Below are positions 32,161-43,900 of a stretch of 64,000 bases of DNA, in pieces. This DNA is from Gnetum montanum (Eukaryota > Streptophyta > Gnetopsida > Gnetales > Gnetaceae). The notes beneath the pieces are model-generated. The model was not told the origin of the DNA and did no database searches. It saw only the letters and a list, made by a program, of their open reading frames with translations. Position 1 is the stretch's first letter, and each line of letters starts with the position of its first letter. A program made the position numbers and the translations under genes. The stretch spans positions 988,009 through 1,052,008 of the forward strand of contig MNCI01033474.1 of assembly GCA_015680685.1 (NCBI GenBank), given 5' to 3'.

Positions 32161-34898
32161 TTTTTTCCTAGTCTATTATCACATCGATTAACTATTTAAC
32201 ATTATGACCAAAACGTCAACCTAGCCATTCATAATGTTCACAATGTTTACTACAACTATAGATATATATAGCCAAAAATAAAACCAAAATTTCAAATTTA
32301 AATTTAAATTATTCATAACATACATAGCCATGGGCACACTATGTGAAAAACATGTCAAAAAATAATAACAGCCATCTACACCATAGTCTTGGCTAATAAT
32401 AGCCATCAACATGAAAATAAAAACAAATAACCAACAAGTTAAGCTAATGGAGGTTGCTAAGATGTATCTAGAGGAGGAAGTGGTGGGTCATTTCCACCCC
32501 CACCATTGGGGCCACCAATGTCTCTTGATACTTGAAATACAACAATACATAGTTAGTTAGTAACCAATAACCAAAACCATGAACAAAAAACTAAAAATAT
32601 AAAACATAAAATATTTCAAACTTGTAGAGATAGCTCCATAACTTCCAAGGGTAGATGTGGAAGGCCTTACTCCAAATGATGGAGGATTTGGTTCTCCATC
32701 ATGTTGACCTAGTCAACATCCCTAAGATCAATGCCAGAAAAGATGCTAGTCCTATCTATCATGGTCCAAGAATGTGGCTTCCAAGTAATAACAATCATAG
32801 AGGTCTCACTTGTTGTAGTGGTAATCTAACTGGTAGGGGATTACTCCATCATGAGAGTACTTTCAAAAAGCTGATAAGCACTCTCCGCTTGGATTCCCTA
32901 GATGAATAGCTCTCTCTTGTATCATTTAACTGACTCCTCCTTGAGCCACTTAAGGTAGGCCCAATGATTCACATTGTACTATCACTTGTGGGCCTTTTGT
33001 TTCTTACCCCACTCTAAGACCTAAGCGCAATGATCTTTCTAGTCCTCAACCTTCTAGGAGATGAGGTCCATCTACATCTATTGCTCTACCATTTCTCATA
33101 ATATCACTATGTTTTCCTAAATGGCATGTCAATAGTAGGCCCATGTGATCTTCCTAGCCCACAACTTCTTAAGTTAGCTACTTGGGTTTCCAGAAAGGCC
33201 TTCTGGTCTTCAATATCTCTAATAGTGTTCTCCTACAATTGAGTCTTCTTCCTTAAGTCCACAACTTCCTCCCATAAGGATTCATTGAACCTCTCTAGCT
33301 CCCATGAAGTTTTTTCACACAACATTGCTAGATTAGTAGCAATCTTGTAAAACTTCAAGGGTACACTAGATACATTGGAGGGAAGCTTATGCAAGGATTC
33401 AATCTCTATGCCTCTACTAGGGTCCCACTCCATAGAAGGTACTACATGAACATAAAAATACAAAAAATAAACATAATGCACAATCTAAGATAGCCATAAC
33501 ACAAGCATAGCCTATAACATAGTCAAATAGCTGAGGCATATAAAATCAAGTCATTACCTATCTTGGGTGCAGCCTCTTACAACTGATCGATGGTGTCCTT
33601 AGCCATTCCACACATCAACTCCACTCTGTTTGGGATCCCCACTCATGGTTTCACATAAAACATAGGGATAGGGGCTTGCATTGTTGGCTTAAGAACTACT
33701 AGAAGGATAACAATCATTGAATGGTTAAAATGAAAACCAAAATTAAACCATAAGAAATAATGAAAGCATTAAGGCATGGGCATACCTGGCTCCTCCTCCT
33801 CTTCCTCTAGAATGATGATGGGGGATGAACCTAGCACTACCTTACGGAACAAGATGTTTAGATCATTTATATCTACATCAGCAAACCCTTCAACCTCAGG
33901 TTGCTTTAGGTGTGTCTCTTCTACATGCCTTTGTTCTTCCTCACAGCAACTTGGGCTACCATAACCTAATGCTTTTCTACAACCATAGCACATAGAAAAC
34001 CAATTAACACATGAAACCATAACATAGCCATAAACTTTAAAACATAAAATAGCCAAACTTAAACAAAGCATACCTATGACTACTTATTGCAATGAACTTA
34101 TCTTAAAATTAAGCTTCTTTTGGGTAGGTTGGTCTAATGCTAGTGTTGCTTCATCCATGCGCCTCTTGAAAATTTCCATGGTTACTCCTTCAACCTCCCT
34201 ACACCATTGTTTGACCTCCAAGATGCTCACTAGGAATGTGAGAGGCTCCTCATCATTTGTGCTATCAGGGAACTCACACTGCCTAAAATTAAGATCCTTG
34301 GTGGTAATGGATAACGTATCATCCATCTCCTCTAGTTGGTTCTAAGCCTAAATTATTGGAAAAATGTGCTTTATCCAAGGCTTAGAAAGTTGGCTTGGAT
34401 CTTGGGGAACCCATCACCCATTTCTGTACACCAGCAAAAACTCTACAAACCTCTTTAAATAACCAGCAAAAAATGCAAAGTGCATGTAGATTATTATAGA
34501 GGTATCCATGCAAAGTTTAAGGATCTCCTCCTAAAGTCCAATAGCCAAAGCAGCTACACAATTGATCCTAGTGTCACCCATCAAGACCTTCTTGAAGGTT
34601 CACCCCTACGCAATGTCAATCACCTTCTCTTGTGATAATAGTTTAGGAAATGAATAAGAACTAAACAAAGGATAGGATTCCTTTACATTAGGGTTTATGG
34701 AGCCATCCATGGAATTTTTGGAGTGGCCCATGTTGGCACCAAGCCACTCCAAAACTTCATCATGATGGCCCAATTCCTTCACTATTCTAGTGGGAACCTT
34801 TGCCCCATCAGCAAGGACACCAAACAAGTTACAAAAGAGGCCCTCATCAATGTCCATGTTAATGTTCACACCTTGGATGATGGTGCTAAAATGATTAG

Positions 34899-35736
34899 TG
34901 ATGAGTGGTGAGGTACCCCTACACTCAACCATACAAATACAAGTGTTTCATGCATGATCTGGTTGAACTCCATAGATGGGCTAGTTGTGGTATCTAGATA
35001 GTTACTCGCTAATCGTAGTTTGCTATCTTCCCACCTAGACTATTATTTTCTTTGTCACGTATGGTTTAGTCCAGAGTAAGGTGTATGATGTAGTTTCTAA
35101 CCTAGTGCTACTCTTGGAGGCAATGGAAAATAACTTTAATTATGCTAGGAGGAAAAGTGAGAGAGAGTCTAATATAGCTTGTGTGATGAGCATCTATTCC
35201 TTAATCATCCATACACATATTGGACCTCATGCATGACTACTACTGGGATTACCAAGCATAGATCCTAGGTATGCTACTAGGTTACCAAGTAGTCACACTT
35301 AAATGCTCATGATTCAGTCATACTCATTCCATGTTTAAGGAGTTTAGAGTGAAGAGATATTTACTACGAAAGTAATAAATAACAATAACAATTATATGAT
35401 TAAACTAAGTGAATGCTACAATGATGAAGTAATCTTGATCTTTATTTTTGATCATGTGCATGTCCAAGTATGTCACACTCAAATAAAGTTGTCATACAAT
35501 TACAATCATCACACTATGGGCATGCACTGAGAGAAAGGGTTGAGAGGAAAATTGACAAAAAGACTCTACTAAACTAACATATTACTAACTATCCTAACTC
35601 CTTGTGTCTACATGTGCATTTATAGGCCTGCACAAGAGTCGCAATATCACATACACGATATCTTGAGCTAGGACATGATATCACATACGTGATATCATGG
35701 ATGCAATATCATGACCTAATGAATCATGATTCATCA
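34899..35736 (-). repeat. 3' LTR of element D (left copy)
   Basis: 838 bases matching the LTR of B. Palindromes at 35640-35715 have decayed mostly by CpG loss (ACATGATATCACATACGTGA). The TATA box TATAAATG is at 35617-35624 in reverse complement. A purine tract (GGGGGTA on minus) adjoins at about 35737. Confidence 0.85.
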
Positions 35737-35929
35737 TACCCCCATGACTGAATGAAAACTTATCATTGAGTCAAACAAAATGAGAACAAGCCCCATTCAT
35801 TACATACTGGATAGGTATGGGATTATTAACTAACTAGGGATTTATTCATGCCACAGTGGAGAACTAAATAAAAAAAATTGGGACACAATACAAAATTATA
35901 AAATTGCAAAATTGTAAACTTTATTTGGT

Positions 35930-36375
35930 TCATGTGGTTCCATGTGGCAGTGGCTCCTCCATGGGTTGCTTCCCCTTGTCTTGTTCTCTAGGTTTGGAAA
36001 TATGATGACTTTGAAGTAGTGCCTAGAGCTTTTCCTCTTCCATTCAAGGATCCTGTGCCATCCATGTTGATGCTCCAATTTTTGATGGAGTTAGAACCTC
36101 CCATGGGCATGGTAGTTGCGGAAACATCTTATTTGCTTTAACATGCTAGGCCGCAAACAACCATCGTTCCTCCTCATAGGCTTAGGTCCTAACCTCTCCA
36201 CCTTTTGCTTGCCTAGATTGTGTAGCGATAAGAGTTCCCTGATGGATGCTAAATGATTATGCCTCCTGCTCTGCATGTTCTGCATGAGGTCCTTGGCTTC
36301 TACCTTCCCTAGGCATTTAGTTGCACCTTGAGGAGGTCCTCCTTGTTGTCTTCTTTTAGGATCATCTATAATCAC
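35930..36375 (-). pseudogene. Remnant of the second ORF of element D
   Basis: On minus, the frame at 36375-36091 has RRQQGGPPQGATK, comparable to the start of the B ORF (MAPKHAQ..EGPVQGGTK), joined directly to PKPMRRNDGC, comparable to the C-terminal part of the B ORF (PKPMKRNERC). The tail ends EEPLPHGTT at 35930. The central domain and coiled coil are deleted. Confidence 0.6.
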
Positions 36376-37790
36376 ACAAAGATCAATTGTTAGTAAGGTT
36401 ATTGAAAGAAGTTCAATTATTTCATACCTTACTCATTACCTTTAATAAATGTTAAATTCTTTACTTAGTGTAATTTTAGAGTTAGAAATTTTTCAAGATG
36501 TCCTAAAAGTTTAATGTCGGACCTGATTTGTTTAGGTGATAGATAAAAGGATATGTAATGGTTTTGAGGAACATTTGATAAAATGATGACAAAGGAAAGA
36601 ATAGATTTGGCAATGAAGTGCTCGGAAGGTATAAAATGATGTGGTGATGTGCAACAAGTATAAATTACAAAAGTCATGCAAGTGGGTCCTCCCCAAAGAA
36701 GGTTCCAACCTATAATGCCCTTGCATAACCACACCTTAAAATGTCTATAGGAACTATAAGGGTTAAATATAATCTACACCAGTTCCATAAAACACACACA
36801 TATAGATACCACCATGATGAAGTATGAATTCAATGCTACACAAGTCATGAGTCACAAATACATGAACAACAATATGAGGTGAATTGTAGAAGGGCTTGCA
36901 GAGATTAGGACATGAGGTAGCTAACCTAGGGCACACTAAATCCTCTGTGTAAGGCATGATTAATGTGTCAGCAACCCATTGCTCCAAAATCAAGACCAAG
37001 TCCATTCCTCTGATCAGTGACATCGCATTGTTTCATCCAATGATGGAAAACCATAAGAGCCCATGGTACCAAGGTGTACAATCACTTGGTGTTTTGTTCA
37101 AGGGAGGAGTGATTCGGAATTACTTTGCGGCACTTTGAGCTTGATATTTTCTTTTTTTTTTTGTGTGGCCACTTTGGCACACTCTTCTTGCTCTTTCTTT
37201 TTTCATTTTTGTTGAATGAATGCTTAAGCAAGAGAAGCCACCTACCTTCAGCCATGGGTGCATGTCTTTCTAGTGGGACCCCCTAGAATAGCATTGAGTT
37301 TTCTTAATTGAGTGCCTTTTGATTACTCTTACTCCCATTTTTCATTAGATTTACAAGGATCTTAGTACAACCAAGCTGCATGATAACTCCTACAGATGTC
37401 ACTAGAGAGAATCCACAAGTCCCCTTGGTGTCACACCCTATCCATCCTTGCTTAGTCCATCCTTCTTCACTTTGGGTAAAATAACACAAGGTTACTTTAA
37501 GTTTTAATGGTTAGGAATATCATTGTACCCAGGGTAAAACCTCTTATTAATAGAATGGGTGGCTGGATGTTGTGGGCTCACTATCCAAATAATTAGTTAC
37601 CTGAGACTTGATAGCATAGAACAACACCTCAACCAACGAGTCAAATGACTATTTTATTCTTAGATGAGATTACTTATATAAAAAAGATAAAAGGACAAAA
37701 CAATAAATTGAAAAAATGAAAAACTGAAAAACAAAAAACTATAAAGTTAAAGAAAAGGAAAACATTTATTAATTCTGTTGTTGTTAGAAT
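36376..37790 (-). other. Noncoding spacer of element D
   Basis: Matches 5670-6750 of element B, including the conserved segment around 37320-37440. No sustained frame. The promoter-like module of B has no clear counterpart here. Confidence 0.5.
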
Positions 37791-39579
37791 GGGGGATACC
37801 CCCCATAACTAAATGGTTGAGCATGGCTAGAATTAATAAATGGAAGGTTGGGATCCTTTCATGTTGGAAATATTAGGACCCAGTCATACTTACCCCATTT
37901 GGATTCACACACTTGATTAGAGTTGACATAGTGGGGCAAGTTATAAGATGTGGTTAATTTATAAGGAGTTGACCCACTATGGTACTTGTGATCGTAAGAT
38001 GGTATGCAAGGATCAACATGTATCCCCACATAGCTATATTCATTGGGGCCCATGGTTGTTGAAGTATTGAGTGATGGCCTTGATAAGGTAACATGAGGTG
38101 TTGGGTTCGAAGAGGGAGATGCATCACAGTGTTGGACTTGTGCTGAGTTGGCGGATGTAGTGGTTTCAGAACTGAGGTGTCCCTTTTGACAATCATGTCT
38201 AAAGAAGGGACGCCTTTGATGTTATAAAGGGTACCCATTGTTATTGATAGTAGAAGCACAAATAACATTTTTGGTTTGATGTTGTGGTGCAAAACCTTTT
38301 GGAACACTTGGTGGTAATGTACAAGGAGGTGGAGGATGAGAATGTTGAAATTTAAGAGAAGTGTAATGTACACGAGGTGGTGGTCCTATTGGATAGGATA
38401 TGGGTTGATAGTATTAAGGAGAATAATAATAATGTGGTGAGATAGAGGATGTTGACCCAATTGCGGAAATAGGATTTTGATCTAGTTGGGAAAACAAGAT
38501 GTTGAACTTGATAAGCACTTAGGTTTGAATGGTATGAAGGGTGTAACTAGTTTGGGGATGGCCTCCTCCATGACTAGGATTGTTGCCACTATGATTGAAC
38601 ACAGTATTTTTCTATGAACTCTAGATGTAACATTCTTTTTCCAATTCTCATGTAAATGTGACAAGATTGGGCATTGGACCTTGGGGTGATCGTACAGGAA
38701 AATGTTACATTGATATGTTTGATTGGTAGTTAAGTTCTTATTCTCTTCAACCCTTCTTATTCTGATTGCCTAAAGGTGTTTTGTCCTATTTCTTGGGTTT
38801 TCATAACTCTATCTCAAATAATTTTGGCATATTCTCCAAATTTTTCATGTATCCATTCCATCATCCTATTGATCTTTGCCTCAACTTCATCCAATGATTG
38901 TAGTACTCGCAAAGATTGTTCCACCTCCTTGCGGTGAGTTGATTTCTCCTCTTCATGATTATGGACCTTTTCTAATTTGATATTTTGATCCCATTGAGAG
39001 CTTTCAACATTCTCCCATTTAGCCATTTCTCCTTCTTCTTTTGATACTTACCTGATAAGGTCTTGGAATTGATGGGTTCATAGTTCATATAGTTGACCTT
39101 GGGCATACATCCCTAAGGTCTCCCTTGTTTCACTACGGAGCCCATCTATGATATGGTACATTAGCCTTTCCTCAGAGAACTCACGGCCTGGGAAGTTGTT
39201 TAATAGTGCATAATATCTTTCTAAGGCCATGTCCAAGGGTTCGTGTTGTGCTTGTTTCCACTCTTGGATTTCTCTCCTCAAGGCTGACACTCTTGCATAA
39301 GTTTGATATCTTTCATTAAATAGTTCTACCATTGTTGGACAACGTCGGATTGATTTTGGTTTTAACAACCTATACCATACTTTTTCTTGGCCAATGAGTG
39401 TCGTAGGAAAGAGCTTAAGTTTTTTCCATCCATTATCAATGTTATTCCATACACAGGAATCATGGAAGGCTTGTAGATAATGTTGTGGATCTAAATCATA
39501 GCCTCCTGAAAACTAAGGAAATTTGTTTAAGTCAAGCCTAGGTAGACAGCTTTCCTTATGATTCCTATGGGATATTCCT
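37791..39579 (-). pseudogene. Element D gag (N-terminus deleted)
   Basis: On minus, the gag core at 39368-39078 is open: RYQTYARVSALRREIQEW, HEPLDMALERYYALLNNFPG, HIIDGLRSETRETLGMYAQG. Then come a coiled-coil segment (39026-38814) and a His/Pro-rich tail with CPILSHLHENWKK (near 38660). The N-terminal segment seen in B (8784-8551) is absent because of the deletion at 39580. Confidence 0.68.
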
Positions 39580-40331
39580 ATGGTATCTAGATAGTTACTT
39601 GCTGATTACAGTTCACTATCTTCCCACCTGGACTAGTATTTGCTTTGTCACGTATGGTTTAGTCTAGAGTGAGGTGTATGATGTAGTTTCTAACCTAGTG
39701 CTACTCCTAGAGGCAATGGAAAATAACTTTAATTATGCTAGGAGGAAAAGGGAGAGAGAGTCTAAGCTAGCCTAAGTGCGATGAGCATCTATTCCTTCAT
39801 CATTCATACACATCTTGGACCTCATGCACAACTACTACTAGGATTACTAAGCAAAAATCCTAGGTATGCTACTGGGTTACCAAGTAGTCATACTTAAATG
39901 CTCATGATTAAGTCATACTCATTCCGCATTTAAGGAGTTTAATGTGAAGAGATATTAACTATGAAAGTAATAAATAACAATAACAATTCAATGATTAAAC
40001 TAATTAAATGCTACAATGATGAAGTAATCTTGATCTTTATTTCTAGTCATATGCATGTCCAAGTACATCTCACTTGAATAAATGTGTCGTACAATTACAA
40101 TCATCACACTGCAAGCATGCACTGGGAGAAAGCGTTGAGAGGAAAAATGATAAAAAGACTCTACTAAACTGACCTATTACTGACTCTCCTAAATCCTTAT
40201 TCCTACATGTGCATTTATAGGCCTGCACAGGAGTCACGATATCACATATGCGATATCGTGAGCCAGGCTATGATATCACGTATGCGATATCATAGGTGCG
40301 ATATCGCAACCTAATGAATCACGATTCATCA
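39580..40331 (-). repeat. 5' LTR of element D (right copy, truncated)
   Basis: 752 bases. It starts at TGGTATCTAGATAG, equivalent to about 34986 in the other LTR, so about 85 bases at the U5 end are missing together with the PBS. It ends ATTCATCA at 40331. Confidence 0.82.
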
Positions 40332-41539
40332 ATCAGCCTTCTTGTTAAAGTTGATGGCATGTAACATATCCATAGTAGTGATGGAAGGGATATGTGCCAT
40401 AAATACATCAAGCAAACCTACACACTAGATGTTTGCTTGGATGTATTCAAGCACCTATCATCTCAACCACTCCTATGTTGGTATCACCTCACCAAAATTC
40501 ACGATGAGAGTATCCTCATGACATGCCTCTGAAAGTGGCATAGTAACATGAATAGAGGTGGAAGGACCTACAAAGTAACAATCAAATTTTAGCATCAACA
40601 TAAGTAAGTTTAATAACTATTCAAAGAAATAGAACAATTAGAATTTTCATAATCATAAAACACTAGAAGCTATAGCCTTTATGTTTACCTTTTCTCTTTT
40701 TCTTCAGTGTGATTTGAGTGGAGGTCCTAGCTACAAGGGTTTGATTCATGGAGTTATCAAAATCTTCCCCTTAGTTATGCATCATCCTGTTATGCTTACA
40801 CTTCTTGTATACAAGGTTGAGCCTTGTAGCATAGGCATCAAATCCCCTACCTAACTATTGATACACAATAGTTCTAATCTGGGGGCCCTTGGTGAATTCA
40901 TTTAAAGTAGTTTGAGCCACTACCAAGTCTTGATCATTAATGATTAATCCTTGATCATTGACCTTGTACCTACAAGAAGTTCATAAAACCAATGAAGTTA
41001 GGAAGGGTAGTTTAGCTAATAAAGCTAGAAAAACATCAAAAAAACTATAATAACTATGCTTACCCTAGTAGACGATACATGGTGTCAGGTGAATTTTGGA
41101 ATAATGTGTGGGCCCTAAGCACCATCATCAAAGTATTTTTAGAATTTTATTGGCTATACTCTAGCATCATCCAGATCTCTATAAGGTAACATGGGATGAT
41201 AGCATTTGCTATTCCCCCTAATATCCTAGGAGGTGAATTGTTAGTGATAAACTTGGTAATCAAGTTCGATGGTCAAGGCAACAAGGTCTCCACTATAGCC
41301 CCAACCACATCTATAGAAAAGTGTGACTACAACATCACACTAAAGTTCCACAAGATATAGGTAAGAAATTCCTTTATCCCAAGCTGGAACCATAGTGAAG
41401 CCTTCCCCAATAGCATGTCAAGGAGTGGAGTGTTGGCCTTGGGATGACCAATGTAACATAGAATTCCCACTAACTCGATAAGGATGTGGATGGGCTTCAA
41501 GTAAATCCTACATGACCAAAGTAAAAAAATTATGAAAAA

Positions 41540-41990
41540 TTAGAATTACTTAATAAATTTGGAAAAAACATCCTAGTCAGAGGTGAAATTAGACTCTATA
41601 AAAAACTCTAAGATGTTTATCTAAACTAACTTAAGAAATTCCACAAAAAGAAAAATTATTACAACCTTTCATAGCAAAAACATTATGGCCAATTAGAATT
41701 ACTTAATAAATTTGGAAAAAAAATCCTAATTAGAGGTGAAATTAGCCCCTATAAAAAGTTCTAAGACATTTATCTAAATTGACATAAGAAATTCCACAAA
41801 AAAAAAAAACATTATTACAACCTTTCATAGTAAAAACATTATGGCCAATTGAAATTACTTAAAAAATTTGGAAAAAAAAACATCCTAGTCGATGGTGAAA
41901 TTAGCCTCTATAAAAATATCTAAGGTTTCTATCTAAGTTGTCTTAAGAATTTCCAAAAATGTATTATTATAACCCTCCATAGCCTTTTAC
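41540..41990 (+). repeat. Three-copy tandem repeat of about 155 bases in element A
   Basis: Units begin near 41542, 41697 and 41851 with GAATTACTTAATAAATTTGG (or close variants). They share AGGTGAAATTAG..TCTATAAAAA and CATTATGGCCAATT. The array lies just upstream (antisense sense) of the HAD-like exon, in what should be intron 1 of the antisense gene. Confidence 0.75.
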
Positions 41991-43900
41991 TTCATAGCCC
42001 AAAATGTTATAGCCAAAATTAAGCCTTGGTATAACCCATGCATAAAATTAAAAAAAGCATATAGCCATAGTAAAAATCTTTTTAAAAATAGTAAAGCCTT
42101 TACTTTTCTTAAGAAACAAATTTAAAACATAATTTTGACATAATTTTTACAAGAAAAACTACACACATCAATCACATCCATCAAAAATTTAACCTTATTC
42201 ACATAGTTTAACCAAAAATTTATCAAAAATTAGTTTCGGCTTCAATTTCAGTGATTCCACTAGAAAAGAAATCCTAAAATTATAAACCTTACAGCCATAA
42301 CCATTACAACTATAAATACATAACTGTTGTTACATGGGACATAAACAAATTAGCGAAAAATTATAGCCATCACCATGAATTCCCTTTCGCCCAAGGTTGG
42401 TAAAAAATTTACCAAATATTTGTTTGAGCTTCAAACGAAGTGCTTTCACCACCATTTCAAAGCTTAATTGAGACCTATGTATCCATTTTTAACAGAAATT
42501 CAAAATCGTTTCCTTTTATTTAGAAAAAAAATCACCAACTTGGAAAGAATCTAAAAATGGCACCAACCTCCTTTTGACATAGGCTTAGCAAAAAAATTCA
42601 TAAAAAATTATTTTAAAGCGAATCAAAGTGATTCCACCTCCATTTTGAAGCTAAAGCCAATACCTATCCATACATAACCAAAAATTAGCCGAAAAGCTTT
42701 CCACTTTCTTAGAAAAAAATTGTGAAGTTACATGAAAATCTAAAAATGGCATAGAAACCTAACTGCATGACCTTAGGAAAATAGCCATAACCTAATCGTT
42801 TCAAAACTAAATTGAATGAGACAATACCCATTGGAAAGATTAAATAGAGGGCTACAAGACCATGAAATTATATTTGAGAAATATAGTCATTTTATTAACT
42901 AAAAATACACAACATTGCTTGCTTTTTTCATGTAAAATGCTAAAACCCAACTTAACATAGTCATAAAAACATACAAAAAATAGTTGAAATGATTAATACC
43001 CATTAGAAAACACACCAAAATAATGGGATAAAATTTCACTAAAATTTAGTTTTGATGAATCTTTTGGCCTAGATTTGAGAAAAATGACCATATCCCCAAA
43101 TTTTGGGAAAAAGCGCATGAAAATAACAAACTTGATTTTAAAAATTTAATCTACTAAGGAAAAACAACAAAATGACCATAGATTTATGTAGAAATGGAAA
43201 AAATAAGAGGTGGGATTTCATCAAAATTCTATTTTACCCCCACTATTAGTGTAGGTATGAGAAAAATAAACCCACAAGTGGCAAGAAAAACACAAGAAAA
43301 AGTAATGAAAATAGTCAAGAAAAAAAGCCAAGAAAAAATAGGTAGAACTCCCTACTTCAAAGTAGCAATAGATGATGCCTAGATTGAGATAGGCCTAGGT
43401 AATTCCTATAGTTCCCTCTCTCATTCATTCATCTTTTGAATCCTTGAATTCTAGCACTTTCCTCCTCATTACTTAGGTGCCATGACAAGCTCAATGCTAT
43501 GGATGATTGAAATTGGAAAGGATGAAAGTTCTACGTTGTGTGCAAGGAAGATGGGAGGTTTCTATGTTGAGGATAGGTTACTTATACCATAAAAATATAT
43601 ACTAGATCTCTCCTCTAATGCACAATTTGCACGAATGACAATTGTGATCGAAAACTTGTAAAATTCAACATTAAGACACATCTAAACCTAAACACCCAGC
43701 TCTAAACCCTAGTTGTCCATTTAGTGCACCATAACTCTAAGTAAACTAAAGTGCATTGGGGGGTAGTCTCTTTGATGCTAATATTGGTGGAAGTTGAGCT
43801 CAAAAATCAAAATTTTAAATTTTTTGGTTGCAAGCCTCACCATACACTCTTACTCTTACCTAAAATTGAATAAACACTAAGTTTTGAGCACTTTTTGCAC
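41991..43900 (+). other. AT-rich noncoding spacer of element A, weakly periodic
   Basis: No gene. Phrases such as 'gcttcaa...agtgattccacc' recur near 42240, 42430 and 42625, about 190 bases apart, possibly a worn extension of the array that follows. Homopolymer A runs are common. Confidence 0.4.

Larger units (their letters stand above)
34899..40331 (-). mobile_element. Element D: pol-less Gypsy element of the B family, internally deleted
   Basis: LTRs TGATG...CATCA at 34899-35736 and (5'-truncated) 39580-40331. The target duplication is ATTAG (34894-34898) and ATCAG (40332-40336), one C/T difference. It is inserted in exon 4 of the antisense gene of element A; removing D and one duplication restores a frame homologous to C. 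Compared with B it lacks most of the second ORF (the B interval of about 2370-4700). It also lacks a block spanning the gag N-terminus, PBS and the edge of the right LTR, which joins gag sequence to LTR at 39580. It has no pol. Confidence 0.85.
32457..41507 (-). pseudogene. Antisense multi-exon gene of element A, split by element D
   Basis: Homologous to the gene at 16884-21418. Exons seen on minus: 41507-41064 (HAD-like, LIELVGILCYIG, GIKEFLTYILWNFSVML, NTLMMVLRAHTLFQNSP), 40969-40689, 40567-40332 continuing after element D at 34898-34074 (NLFGVLADG, FAFFAGYLKRFVEFL), 33976-33786 (acidic), 33698-33558, 33441 to about 32650 (WDPSRGIEIESL), and a last exon ending at TAG 32457-32459 (PPLPPLDTS). 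Acceptors and donors fall at the same places as in C for most introns, for example the 41064 donor corresponding to 20027. Exon 1 is not located. Many stops. The two copies are strongly diverged, so the gene predates their split. Confidence 0.7.

Noticed and set aside
43194-43382. Lys-rich 62-codon plus frame
   Set aside because: Low-complexity A-rich sequence in the noncoding spacer of element A.
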